Assembly (NCBI RefSeq): GCF_026130605.1
Contig: NZ_JANFAU010000005.1
Coordinates: 186,001 to 250,000, forward strand
Reading direction: 5' to 3'
DNA length: 64,000 nucleotides
Source of the DNA: Sphingomonas lycopersici
GTDB taxonomy: Bacteria; Pseudomonadota; Alphaproteobacteria; Sphingomonadales; Sphingomonadaceae
Positions 35,484 to 43,642 of the stretch are shown here, in pieces. The notes beneath the pieces were generated by a model. The model was not told the DNA's origin. It searched no databases and saw only the letters and a list, made by a program, of their open reading frames with translations. The position numbers were made by a program, and so were the translations under genes. The stretch's first letter is position 1; the number at the start of each line of letters is the position of its first letter.

Positions 35484-36524
35484 ATGGCGGGACTGACGGC
35501 AGACGAACGCGCGGCGCTGCTCGACTCGCTCCGCCGGCTGCTCGCCGACCGCTGCGCCGAAAGCGACGTGCGCCGCATCATGGCGAGCGAGACCGGGCAT
35601 GACGCGGCCTTGTGGCGCGCGCTCGCCGATCTGGGGGTGGTCGGGCTGACCGTCCCCGAGCAACATGGCGGCGCCGGGCTCGGCGCGATCGAGCTCGAGT
35701 TGGTGATGGAAGCGGCCGGCGCGGCGCTGCTCCCCGCCCCGCTCCTTTCGACCGCGATCGCCGCGGCGTTGCTCGACGGCGAACGGCTCGCGGCCTTGGC
35801 CGGCGGCTATAGCATCGCCGCGGTCGCCTTCGCCGGGCGCGACGACTGGACCGGGCGCGGCGACGTACGGCGCGACGGCGCGGGGCTGGCGGGCACCGCG
35901 CGTTTCGTCCCCGATGCGGCGATCGCCGACACGATCCTCGTCACGCTCGACGATGCGGTGTTCGCGGTCGCGCGCGAAGATGCGGAGATCGTCCCGCTCC
36001 CGGTGTTCGACCGCACCCGCCGGCTCGCCGACGTCGCCTTCCGCGGCCCGGCGACGCTGATCGGCGACGGCACGCGGATCGCCGCGGCGCGCGATATCGC
36101 TTTGATCGGGCTGGCCGGAGAGCAGGCCGGCGGCGCGCGGCGCATCCTCGACATGACGGTCGATTACGCCCGCGAGCGCCACCAGTTCGGCCGCGCGATC
36201 GGCAGCTTTCAGGCGATCAAACATATGGCGGCCGATCTGCTGCTCGAGGCGGAAAGCGCGACCAGCGCCGCGCGCGACGCTGCGCGCCAGGTCGCGGAAG
36301 ATACGCCGGCCCGCGCGGAAAGCGTCGCACTTGCCGCCTTCGCCTGCGCCGACGCCTTCGTCCGCTGCGCCAAGGACGGCATCCAGATGCACGGCGGGAT
36401 CGCCTTCACCTGGGAGCATCCCGCGCATCTCTATCTGCGCCGCGCGCGATCGGCGGCGCAGCTTTACGGCGACAGCGATCATTGGCGTGAGCGTTACGTC
36501 CGCGCGCTGGAGGTTGAGGCATGA
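35484..36524 (+). CDS. Acyl-CoA dehydrogenase, short subunit of a probable heteromeric pair
   Basis: 346-residue flavoprotein-family subunit. ACAD fold motifs: WRALADLGVVGLTVPEQHGGAGLGAIEL near the N-terminus, YARERHQFGRAIGSFQAIKHMAADL in the FAD-binding helices, and DGIQMHGGIAFTWEHPAHLYLRRARS at the C-terminus. The middle domain is shortened compared with canonical 380-residue ACADs. ATG 35484 follows AGAGGAAAAG. The gene overlaps the next ACAD gene by 4 bases (ATGA), the arrangement of alpha2beta2 ACADs such as the actinobacterial FadE28/FadE29 (ChsE) type. Confidence 0.9.
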   Translation: MAGLTADERAALLDSLRRLLADRCAESDVRRIMASETGHDAALWRALADLGVVGLTVPEQHGGAGLGAIELELVMEAAGAALLPAPLLSTAIAAALLDGERLAALAGGYSIAAVAFAGRDDWTGRGDVRRDGAGLAGTARFVPDAAIADTILVTLDDAVFAVAREDAEIVPLPVFDRTRRLADVAFRGPATLIGDGTRIAAARDIALIGLAGEQAGGARRILDMTVDYARERHQFGRAIGSFQAIKHMAADLLLEAESATSAARDAARQVAEDTPARAESVALAAFACADAFVRCAKDGIQMHGGIAFTWEHPAHLYLRRARSAAQLYGDSDHWRERYVRALEVEA

Positions 36525-37708
36525 CCGACGAACAGCTGAAAACCGAGGTCGAGGCATGGCTCGCCGCCAATTGGCGCGGCACCGCAACGCATAAGGAAAG
36601 CTTCGGCCGCGATCCGCGCGCCGAATGGCTCGCCAAGGTGCGCGACGCCGGCTGGGCGGTACCGCGCTGGCCGAGCGATTTCTACGGGCGGGGGCTGGCC
36701 GACGAACAGGCGCGGATCGTCGAGCGCGCCTTCGCCGCAGTCGGCGCGCCCGGCGCGGGGCAGGATCGCAGCAACCTGTGGGCCAATACCGCGCTGGCGC
36801 ACGCTACCCCCGCCTTCCGGCGCGAGATCGTCCCGCAATTGCTCGCGGGCGAGGTCGGCATGTGCCTGCTCTATTCGGAGCCGGGCGCGGGGAGCGATCT
36901 CGCCGCGATCCGCACCCGCGCCGACAAGGTCGACGGCGGGTGGCGCGTCTCCGGACAGAAAGTGTGGACCAGCGGCGCGCAGATCGCCGATTACGGGATG
37001 CTGATCGCGCGCACCGATTGGGATGTCCCCAAGCATCGCGGGATCAGCTTCTTCTTCCTGCCGATGAAGCAGCCCGGCGTCGAGGTGCGCCCGCTGCGCC
37101 AGATCACCGACGAGGCGCATTTCAACGAGGTGTTCATCGACAATGCCTTCGTGCCCGAGGACAATCTGCTCGGGCCATTGAACGGCGGCTGGGGCGTGTT
37201 GCAGACTGCTTTGGCCTATGAACGCTCGGTGATGGGCGATGCAGCGCGCGGGCCGCGATCGGGCGCGGCGGGGCCGAAGGGCGACCACGCACTGATCGGG
37301 CTGGCGCGCGAGGCGGGGAAGCTCGACGATCCGGTGATCCGCCAGCAGCTCGCGCAGACGATCGCGTGGCGCGTGCTCAACCGGCTCAACACCCAGCGCG
37401 CCAAGGCCGAGCTGCAACAAGGCACGTCATCCTCGATCATGTCGCTGGGCAAATTGGCGATGAGCCGCATCCTCCACGAGGAAGCACGCGTCCGCACCTT
37501 GCTGCTCGGCGTTGAAAGCCTGCTCGAAGGCGCGGAGCATCCCCGCGCGGAGGACGCCAATTTCCTGACGCTCAATGCCTATTTCACCTCGATCGGCGGC
37601 GGGACCGATCAGATCCAGCGCAATATCATCGGCGAACGCGTATTGGGGCTGCCGAAGGAGCCGGAGGTGGATCGGACGATCCCGTTTCGCGAGGTGCGGG
37701 CGGGGTGA
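36521..37708 (+). CDS. Acyl-CoA dehydrogenase, long subunit
   Basis: 395-residue ACAD partner of the preceding gene. YSEPGAGSDLAAIRTRA (FAD/substrate loop), SGQKVWTSGAQIADYGMLIART, the middle-domain VPEDNLLGPLNGGWGVLQTAL, and the C-terminal FTSIGGGTDQIQRNIIGERVLGLP, which binds FAD from the neighbouring subunit. Together with the upstream short subunit it probably dehydrogenates a CoA ester of a bulky or branched acid. The SDR encoded divergently could be a later oxidation step. No thiolase, hydratase or CoA ligase is adjacent, so the pathway cannot be named. Confidence 0.92.
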   Translation: MTDEQLKTEVEAWLAANWRGTATHKESFGRDPRAEWLAKVRDAGWAVPRWPSDFYGRGLADEQARIVERAFAAVGAPGAGQDRSNLWANTALAHATPAFRREIVPQLLAGEVGMCLLYSEPGAGSDLAAIRTRADKVDGGWRVSGQKVWTSGAQIADYGMLIARTDWDVPKHRGISFFFLPMKQPGVEVRPLRQITDEAHFNEVFIDNAFVPEDNLLGPLNGGWGVLQTALAYERSVMGDAARGPRSGAAGPKGDHALIGLAREAGKLDDPVIRQQLAQTIAWRVLNRLNTQRAKAELQQGTSSSIMSLGKLAMSRILHEEARVRTLLLGVESLLEGAEHPRAEDANFLTLNAYFTSIGGGTDQIQRNIIGERVLGLPKEPEVDRTIPFREVRAG

Positions 37709-37785
37709 TTGGGGCGGGCCGTTGGCAGTTAGCGCCCCAATTCCCGCCGCTGGTGATGCAAAGAGCGCAGCCTAAAACCTGCCCT

Positions 37786-38349
37786 TTAGAATCGCGTCGA
37801 AGGTGGGAGGGAACAGAGCTTGGCCGCAGGAATATAGTGGACAAGATGTAATTTTCCGGAACGCCATATATAATGGCTCGCTCCGGCCCGCGAAGAATCC
37901 TCGTTGGGTAACCCAATGACGATCAAGAGAGAGCTATTCGGGCGATAGTTAAGGGTATTTACGTTCGCACTTCCCGTATCAACGAGTAGCGCGGACGTAG
38001 CCTTAATCTCCGGCGGAAAGTAAACTTTTCCGCTCAGCGTGTCCGCTATCGCTACGCAGACCGTTGCTGCACCGCAGCCGATACGAACGATTTTATAATG
38101 GCCAGCAAAATCAGGTCCGCTCTTTACCGCCCGCCGGATCACGGTGCGATAAAGGTGCGCCTCGCCGATCCGCACGTCCGACACGTGCGCGCTCGAGGGC
38201 CGCGACGGCATCTTAACGGAATACCGGGCAAATGCCTCGTCCGAGAGCAATTTTGGAAAAGGGGCGAGGCACTGAAGTTCTTGCGCTCTCGCCTGCGCAT
38301 CAATGGCAATCGCTGTCGCGAAAAATGACAAGATCGCTGACAGGCGCAA
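37786..38349 (-). CDS. Secreted protein of unknown function (GPDFAGHYKI family)
   Basis: 187 residues with a signal peptide (MRLSAILSFFATAIAIDAQARA). The mature part has SGPDFAGHYKIVRIGCGAATVCVAIADTLSGKVYFPP, a pattern recurring in many short uncharacterised secreted proteins of proteobacteria (recall, not searched); the two Cys pairs could be disulfide-bonded. The base composition is clearly lower in G+C and codon use is less biased than in neighbouring genes, so recent acquisition is likely. Start ATG 38349. Function unknown. Confidence 0.72.
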   Translation of the reverse strand: MRLSAILSFFATAIAIDAQARAQELQCLAPFPKLLSDEAFARYSVKMPSRPSSAHVSDVRIGEAHLYRTVIRRAVKSGPDFAGHYKIVRIGCGAATVCVAIADTLSGKVYFPPEIKATSALLVDTGSANVNTLNYRPNSSLLIVIGLPNEDSSRAGASHYIWRSGKLHLVHYIPAAKLCSLPPSTRF

Positions 38350-38526
38350 ATCTGCTCCCCCTATCTGTCTTGGTTAATTACGACCGAACCGAGGCTCGGG
38401 CAAGGTCAACTCTGCGTCTTGCAGTGGCCAACAGTTGCCTGTCTGAAATCCACCCACGCCAAGTCGTTAGTCCCGGACGGCGGATTCTCTTTAACCGCTG
38501 GAAAATGCCATCCCTAACCGCCGACT

Positions 38527-39009
38527 CTACGTCGGATCAACGTCGCTCCACGGCTCCACCTGGCAGAACGCGTCCATCCAATCGTCGAAGGTCGCGGCGA
38601 TCTGTTCTACCGTCCCGAAGTCGTGATCGTAGAACCAGATCGCCCGGCCCTCTCGACCGCCTCTGTTCAGGCGGTCCGTATCGAAGCAAAACTTGTTACC
38701 GCATCCATCACTTGCAAAAGCCACCAGTGACTTTGGCATCCCTATCGCGCGCCAGCCTACCGTCTCCTCAATAATCTCAGCTGGGGAATAGAAATCACCC
38801 AGGCAGTTCAATTCGAGGTGACGTTCAATGATGGCGTCCATGAGCGCAACGGTCGGGCGCGGGAGGCCGGTTTCCAGAACGGCTCGGCGGTAATCGTCGG
38901 GCAGCAAAAAATCCAATCGCTGCTCGATGTTACGGAGGTCGACTTCGGTCACACGTTCAGGTGGATAATCGGTCGAAGTCCAGAGCTCGATAAATCGCGC
39001 CAGGGTCAT
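38527..39009 (-). CDS. SMI1/KNR4 (SUKH) domain protein
   Basis: 160 residues. VDLRNIEQRLDFLLPDDYRRAVLETGLPRP near the N-terminus and LVAFASDGCGNKFCFDTDR with AIWFYDHDF in the C-terminal half are the hallmarks of the SUKH/SMI1-KNR4 fold; FDDWMDAF near the end completes it. SUKH proteins are commonly immunity proteins for polymorphic or contact-dependent toxins. No toxin gene is adjacent, so this is an orphan. Lower G+C than its surroundings, like the secreted gene beside it. Cytosolic; role as immunity protein is inference. Confidence 0.8.
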   Translation of the reverse strand: MTLARFIELWTSTDYPPERVTEVDLRNIEQRLDFLLPDDYRRAVLETGLPRPTVALMDAIIERHLELNCLGDFYSPAEIIEETVGWRAIGMPKSLVAFASDGCGNKFCFDTDRLNRGGREGRAIWFYDHDFGTVEQIAATFDDWMDAFCQVEPWSDVDPT

Positions 39010-39315
39010 GGAGAGCCTCTATATGATGGCAAGACCGTATCACGCCGCTGACCAATCGCAATGCCCGCTCTTCGTCTGGGGCCCACCGCTAAGCCGACCG
39101 TCAACAATCCACCCAGTAACTGCCGCACCCGCGTGCGAAAGACTCCAACCGCTAGTAGTGAGAACACAACGGATGAGTCCCGGGATCCTTTCCCGTCATG
39201 CCGGGCTTGACCCGGCATCCAGAGCCACAAAGGACACCGCCTGAGACTCTGGATGCCGGGTCAAGCCCGGCATGACGGCTGAGAGAAGCGGGAACCATCC
39301 GTCTGAATCAATCCA
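39010..39315. other. Gene-free stretch with one REP
   Basis: 306 bases between the SUKH gene and nth. It holds the REP pair at 39194-39277; the remaining AT-richer sequence shows no protein-like frame and no recognisable site. It may be the edge of the lower-GC islet. Confidence 0.5.
39194..39277. repeat. REP pair, GCCGGGCTTGACCCGG class
   Basis: CGTCATGCCGGGCTTGACCC and GGGTCAAGCCCGGCATGACG face each other; same class and size (84 bp) as the copy inside tilS. Confidence 0.9.
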
Positions 39316-39981
39316 CTAGCCCCCACCCTCCACCTTCGCCCCCTTCGGCGCCGGTGTCTTCGGCTTGAACGCACACAGATCCACCTCGACACACCGCCAG
39401 CATTCCGGCGTCCGCGCCTTGCAGGTGTAACGGCCGTGGAGGATCAGCCAGTGATGCGCGTGGACGCGGAACGGCTGCGGGGTTTCCTTGTCGAGCTTCT
39501 TTTCCACCGCCAGCGGGGTCTTGCCCGGGGCGAGCCCGGTGCGGTTGCCGACGCGGAAGATATGCGTGTCGACCGCGAAGGTCTCCGCGCCGAACGCGAC
39601 GTTCATCACGACATTGGCGGTCTTGCGCCCGACCCCCGGCAGTTTCTCCAGCGCGTCGCGATCGGCCGGCACTTCGCTGCCATGTTCGGCGATCAGCGCC
39701 TCGGACAAAGCGATGACATTCTTCGCCTTGGTGTTGAACAGCCCGATCGTCTTGATGTGTTGCTTCAGCCCCTCCTCGCCCAGCGCGACCATTTGCTCGG
39801 GGGTCGTCACCTCGGCGAACAGCCGCCGCGTCGCCTTGTTGACCCCGACGTCGGTCGCCTGCGCCGACAGCACCACCGCGACGAGCAACTGGAAGGTGTT
39901 GCCCGATTCGAGCTCGGTCTCCGGATGCGGGTTGAGCTCGGCGAGCCGGCGGTAGAACTCGAAAATGTCCGCCTTCTTCAA
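39316..39981 (-). CDS. nth: Endonuclease III
   Basis: Fe-S DNA glycosylase/AP lyase removing oxidised pyrimidines in base-excision repair. 221 residues: FQLLVAVVLSAQATDVGVN, helix-hairpin-helix LPGVGRKTANVV with the catalytic Lys, FAVDTHIFRVGNR with the catalytic Asp, and the [4Fe-4S] ligands in CKARTPECWRCVEVDLC (C-x6-C-x2-C-x5-C). The start is TTG 39981, overlapping the dapB stop (TTGA); the open frame continues upstream antisense-like inside dapB but is not conserved. The C-terminus ends in a charged PKGAKVEGGG tail. Confidence 0.94.
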   Translation of the reverse strand: MKKADIFEFYRRLAELNPHPETELESGNTFQLLVAVVLSAQATDVGVNKATRRLFAEVTTPEQMVALGEEGLKQHIKTIGLFNTKAKNVIALSEALIAEHGSEVPADRDALEKLPGVGRKTANVVMNVAFGAETFAVDTHIFRVGNRTGLAPGKTPLAVEKKLDKETPQPFRVHAHHWLILHGRYTCKARTPECWRCVEVDLCAFKPKTPAPKGAKVEGGG

Positions 39982-40706
39982 AGCCCCAGCACCTCGGCCA
40001 TATGATAGCGCCCGGCCGGCTTGCCCGCGAGCCACAGCGCCGCCTTGAGCGCGCCGCGCGCAAAGATCGTGCGATCCTCCCCGCGATGCCCGAGCTCGAT
40101 CCGCTCGCCCTCGCCCGCGAACACCACCAGATGATCGCCGACCACCGATCCGCCGCGCAGCGAGGCGAAGCCGATCGTCCCCTCGCTCCGCGCGCCGGTC
40201 AGCCCCGCGCGGCTGTCGACGCGCACCTCGCCCAAGGTGGTGCCGCGCCCCGCCGCCGCCGCCTCGCCCAGCAGGGTCGCGGTGCCCGAGGGGGCGTCGA
40301 CCTTGTGGCGGTGATGCATTTCGGCGATCTCGATATCCCATTCCGGCCCGAGCCGGCGCGCCGCTTCCTGCACCAGCACCGCGAGCAGCGTGACGCCGAG
40401 CGAGGTATTGCCCGTCTGGAGCACCGCGATCCTCTCCGCCGCGCGATCGATCGCCGCGTGGTGCGCCGGGGTCAGCCCGGTGGTGCCGATCACGATCGGC
40501 GTCCCCGCCGCCACCGCCGCCGCGAGATTCGCCTCGAGCGCCGCGGGGGTGGAGAAATCGACCAGCACATCGGCCGCGCGCGCCAGCGCCGCCGCGTCGC
40601 CGCCGGCATCGACCCCGCCGGCGACCGTCACGCCTTCCTCATTCGCAATGGTCGCGATCGCGCGGCCCATCCGCCCCGCGCTGCCGTAGATTCCGACCTT
40701 GGTCAT
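39978..40706 (-). CDS. dapB: 4-hydroxy-tetrahydrodipicolinate reductase
   Basis: NAD(P)H-dependent reductase in diaminopimelate/lysine synthesis. 242 residues: dinucleotide fold GIYGSAGRMGRAI (4-16), VDFSTP, GTTGL, and the active-site block EMHHRHKVDAPSGTA. ATG 40706 has GGGAG eight bases upstream; a longer frame to 40829 is not conserved. Translationally coupled to nth by a 4-base overlap. asd of the same pathway lies 23 kb away. Confidence 0.95.
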   Translation of the reverse strand: MTKVGIYGSAGRMGRAIATIANEEGVTVAGGVDAGGDAAALARAADVLVDFSTPAALEANLAAAVAAGTPIVIGTTGLTPAHHAAIDRAAERIAVLQTGNTSLGVTLLAVLVQEAARRLGPEWDIEIAEMHHRHKVDAPSGTATLLGEAAAAGRGTTLGEVRVDSRAGLTGARSEGTIGFASLRGGSVVGDHLVVFAGEGERIELGHRGEDRTIFARGALKAALWLAGKPAGRYHMAEVLGL

Positions 40707-40852
40707 ATACTCCCAGCGTCCTTCCTCGTCCGCCGATGCGCATGACACAGATCGTGCGGCGGGGCGACACCTGATCGGCGCGATCCGGCCGCCTTGCACC
40801 CCGCTCGCGGCGCTGCCAAACAGCGGCATCTTCCCGATTGCGGAGCCCCTTA

Positions 40853-42502
40853 ATGCCTCGTCGCCTGTCCCTGTTCCTTCTCGCCACCGCGCTCGCCACC
40901 CCGGCGCTCGCCGAGCCGGCCGCCCCGGCGATCCCGGTCGACACGCTGAAAACGGTGACCAAGGAATTGTCCTCCGATGCTTATGAGGGCCGCGCGCCGA
41001 CCTCCGCCGGAGAGGAAAAGACCGTCGCCTATATCGTCGAGCGGATGAAGGCCGCCGGGCTCCAGCCGGGCAATAACGGCAAATGGACCCAGGACGTGCC
41101 GATGGTGGAGATCACCGCCACCGACATCGCGCCGTTCACCGTCATCGGGGGCAAAAAGCCGATCTCGCTCGCCTATCGCGACGATATCGTCGCCGGCACC
41201 TATCGCGTCGTGCCGAAGATTTCGCTCAAGGCCAGCGACATGGTGTTCGTCGGCTATGGCATCAACGCGCCCGAAAAGGGCTGGAACGATTATGCCGGCG
41301 TCGACGTGAAGGGCAAAACCGTCGTCATCCTGGTCAACGATCCCGATTGGCAGACCAAAGAGGCCGGCGCCGGCGCCGGCCCGTTCGAGGGCCGCGCGAT
41401 GACCTATTACGGGCGCTGGACCTATAAGTTCGAGGAGGCCGCGCGGCAGGGCGCCGCCGCCGCGATCATCGTCCACGATACCGAGCCGGCCGCCTATCCC
41501 TGGGCGGTGGTGCGCTCGTCATGGACCGGCGCGCAGCACGAGCTGGACGAAGCCAACAACCATATGGACCAGAGCGAGATCGTCAGCTGGATCCAGCTCG
41601 ACCGCGCGAAAGAGATCTTCGCCGCCGCGGGCAAGGATTTCGCGGCGCTGTCCGAAGCCGCGAAGCACAAGGGGTTCAGGGCGGTGCCGCTGGGGACGAA
41701 ATTCTCCGGCAGTTTTTCGAACAGGATCCGTCGCAGCGCCTCGCACAATGTGATCGGGCTGTTGCCGGGCAAGAGCGCGCCGGGCGAAACAGTGCTCTAT
41801 TCGGCGCATTGGGATCACCTCGGGCATTGCGATCCGGTCGACGGCGACGGGATCTGTAACGGCGCGGTCGACAATGCCTCGGGGGTCGCCGGGCTAATCG
41901 CGATGGCCGAGGTGCAGGCGAAGGCGGGGCCGGCGCGGCGCTCGATCGCCTTTCTCGCGGTGACTGCGGAGGAAAGCGGGCTGCTCGGCTCGGCTTATTA
42001 TGCGGCGCATCCGGTGTTCCCGCTCGGCAAGACGGTCGGCGGGGTCAATATGGACGTGCTCAACGTCAATGGCGCGACCAGGGATTTCGAGATCACCGGC
42101 GCGGGCAAGTCCGAGCTGGAGGATATGGTCAAGCCGCTGCTCGCCGCGCAGGGCCGCGCGATCGTGGCCGAAGCGACCCCGGAGAAGGGCCATTATTACC
42201 GCTCCGACCATTTCTCCTTCGCCAAGCTCGGCGTGCCGATGCTGTCGGGGGGAAGCGGCGAGGATCTGGTCAACGGCGGGGTCGCTGCGGGCCGCGCGGC
42301 GGCGGAGGATTATAACGCCCACCGCTATCACAAGCCGCAGGACGAATATGATCCCAAGTGGGACTGGTCGGGCGCGGTGCAGGATCTGACGATCTATTAT
42401 CAGCTCGGGCGCGAGCTGGCCGACAGCGACGCATGGCCCAATTGGTATCCGACCGCCGAATTCCGCGCGATCCGCGACACCTCGCGGGGGGCCACGAAGT
42501 GA
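40853..42502 (+). CDS. Secreted M28-family zinc aminopeptidase
   Basis: About 549 residues with signal peptide (MPRRLSLFLLATALATPALA). A PA-type insert domain (about 110-230, YAGVDVKGKTVVILVNDPDW) precedes the M28 catalytic domain, whose zinc-ligand motifs are SAHWDHLG (His), DNASGVAG (Asp), TAEESGLLG (Glu-Glu) and a final HYYRSDHFSFAKLGVP (His). The order matches exported M28 peptidases of sphingomonads, acting in the periplasm or outside the cell. ATG 40853 is chosen over in-frame TTG 40838. Stop overlaps the aguA start (GTGA). Confidence 0.92.
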   Translation: MPRRLSLFLLATALATPALAEPAAPAIPVDTLKTVTKELSSDAYEGRAPTSAGEEKTVAYIVERMKAAGLQPGNNGKWTQDVPMVEITATDIAPFTVIGGKKPISLAYRDDIVAGTYRVVPKISLKASDMVFVGYGINAPEKGWNDYAGVDVKGKTVVILVNDPDWQTKEAGAGAGPFEGRAMTYYGRWTYKFEEAARQGAAAAIIVHDTEPAAYPWAVVRSSWTGAQHELDEANNHMDQSEIVSWIQLDRAKEIFAAAGKDFAALSEAAKHKGFRAVPLGTKFSGSFSNRIRRSASHNVIGLLPGKSAPGETVLYSAHWDHLGHCDPVDGDGICNGAVDNASGVAGLIAMAEVQAKAGPARRSIAFLAVTAEESGLLGSAYYAAHPVFPLGKTVGGVNMDVLNVNGATRDFEITGAGKSELEDMVKPLLAAQGRAIVAEATPEKGHYYRSDHFSFAKLGVPMLSGGSGEDLVNGGVAAGRAAAEDYNAHRYHKPQDEYDPKWDWSGAVQDLTIYYQLGRELADSDAWPNWYPTAEFRAIRDTSRGATK

Positions 42503-43464
42503 CGCTGCCCCCTCCCCCCGAATGGGCGCACCACAAGGCGGTGTGGATCGGTTTCCCGTCGCACGCCGAGCTGTGGCAGGAGGACCTCGACGAGGCGCGC
42601 GCCGAAGTCGCCGCCTTCGCCAAGGCGGTGCATGCCGACGGGCGCGGCGAGAAGGTGCTGCTGGTCGCCGCCGATGCCGAGGCGGGTGTCGCCGCGACCA
42701 GACTCGCGCCGTTCGCCGAGGTCGTCGTCGAGCGGTTCGGCGATATCTGGCTGCGCGATACCGCGGTGATCCTGACCGGCGACGGCACCGCGCGGGATTT
42801 CGCGTTCAACGGCTGGGGCGGCAAATATGACCTGCCCGGCGACGACGATATCGGCGCACGGCTCGCCCGCCGCGCGAAGAAGAGCATCGTCCCATGCGAT
42901 TGGGTGCTCGAGGGCGGCGCGCTCGACGGCGACGGCGCCGGGCTGGTCGTCACCACCGAGCAATGCGTGCTCAACCCCAATCGCAACGGCCATATCGGCA
43001 AGGCCGAGATCGAGGAGCGGCTCCAGCGCGACCTCGGCTATGATCGCGTGCTGTGGCTCGGCGACGGGCTGCTCAACGATCATACCGACGGGCATGTCGA
43101 CAATCTCGCGCGGTTCGTCGGCGAGGGGCGGCTGGCGATCCCGGTCGCGGCGGACAATGATCCCAACTGGCAGGTCTATCAGCAGGCCGCGGCGCGCGCC
43201 GAGGCGTTCGGGCTGGCGGTGGTGCCGATCCCCTCCCCCGGCCGCGTGATCCGCGACGACGAGATTGTGCCGGCGAGCTATATGAACTTCTACATCGGCA
43301 ATGCCAGCGTGGTCGTGCCGCTCTACGGCGCGGCGAACGATCAGGCGGCGGTGCAGGCGATCCAGGCGATCTTCCCGCAGCATGAGGTGGTCGGGCTGCG
43401 CGCCGATGCGATCCTCACCGGCGGGGGCAGCTTCCACTGCATCAGCCAGCAGATACCGGGGTAA
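42499..43464 (+). CDS. aguA: Agmatine deiminase
   Basis: Guanidino-modifying enzyme hydrolysing agmatine to N-carbamoylputrescine and ammonia. 321 residues: ERFGDIWLRDTAVI, FNGWGGKYDLPGDD, LEGGALDGDGAGL, catalytic His in LNDHTDGHVDN, and the nucleophile Cys314 in GGGSFHC near the C-terminus. The start is GTG 42499 overlapping the M28 stop; no ATG lies before the conserved WIGFPSH. Forms a putrescine pathway with aguB downstream, although a composite repeat separates the two. Confidence 0.94.
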   Translation: MTLPPPPEWAHHKAVWIGFPSHAELWQEDLDEARAEVAAFAKAVHADGRGEKVLLVAADAEAGVAATRLAPFAEVVVERFGDIWLRDTAVILTGDGTARDFAFNGWGGKYDLPGDDDIGARLARRAKKSIVPCDWVLEGGALDGDGAGLVVTTEQCVLNPNRNGHIGKAEIEERLQRDLGYDRVLWLGDGLLNDHTDGHVDNLARFVGEGRLAIPVAADNDPNWQVYQQAAARAEAFGLAVVPIPSPGRVIRDDEIVPASYMNFYIGNASVVVPLYGAANDQAAVQAIQAIFPQHEVVGLRADAILTGGGSFHCISQQIPG

Positions 43465-43482
43465 CCGTCACCCTTTTCTTCA

Positions 43483-43594
43483 CTCCCCTCCCTTGAACAA
43501 GGGAGGCGTCGGGCGTGGGTTGGCCTGCGAAGATCCGGCCCGCGCGCCTTATGCCCACCCGCTCTCAGCCCCCTCCCTTCACCAGGGAGGGGAG
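43483..43594. repeat. Composite inverted-repeat element, copy E
   Basis: Ends CTCCCCTCCCTTGAACAAGG and CCCTCCCTTCACCAGGGAGGGGAG; core GGTTGGCCTGCGAAGATCCG. It separates aguA from aguB and may attenuate transcription between them. Confidence 0.85.
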
Positions 43595-43642
43595 CATCGC
43601 ACGCCATTGGCTCGCCAGCGCTTATCCCCTACATGCGCGCGC

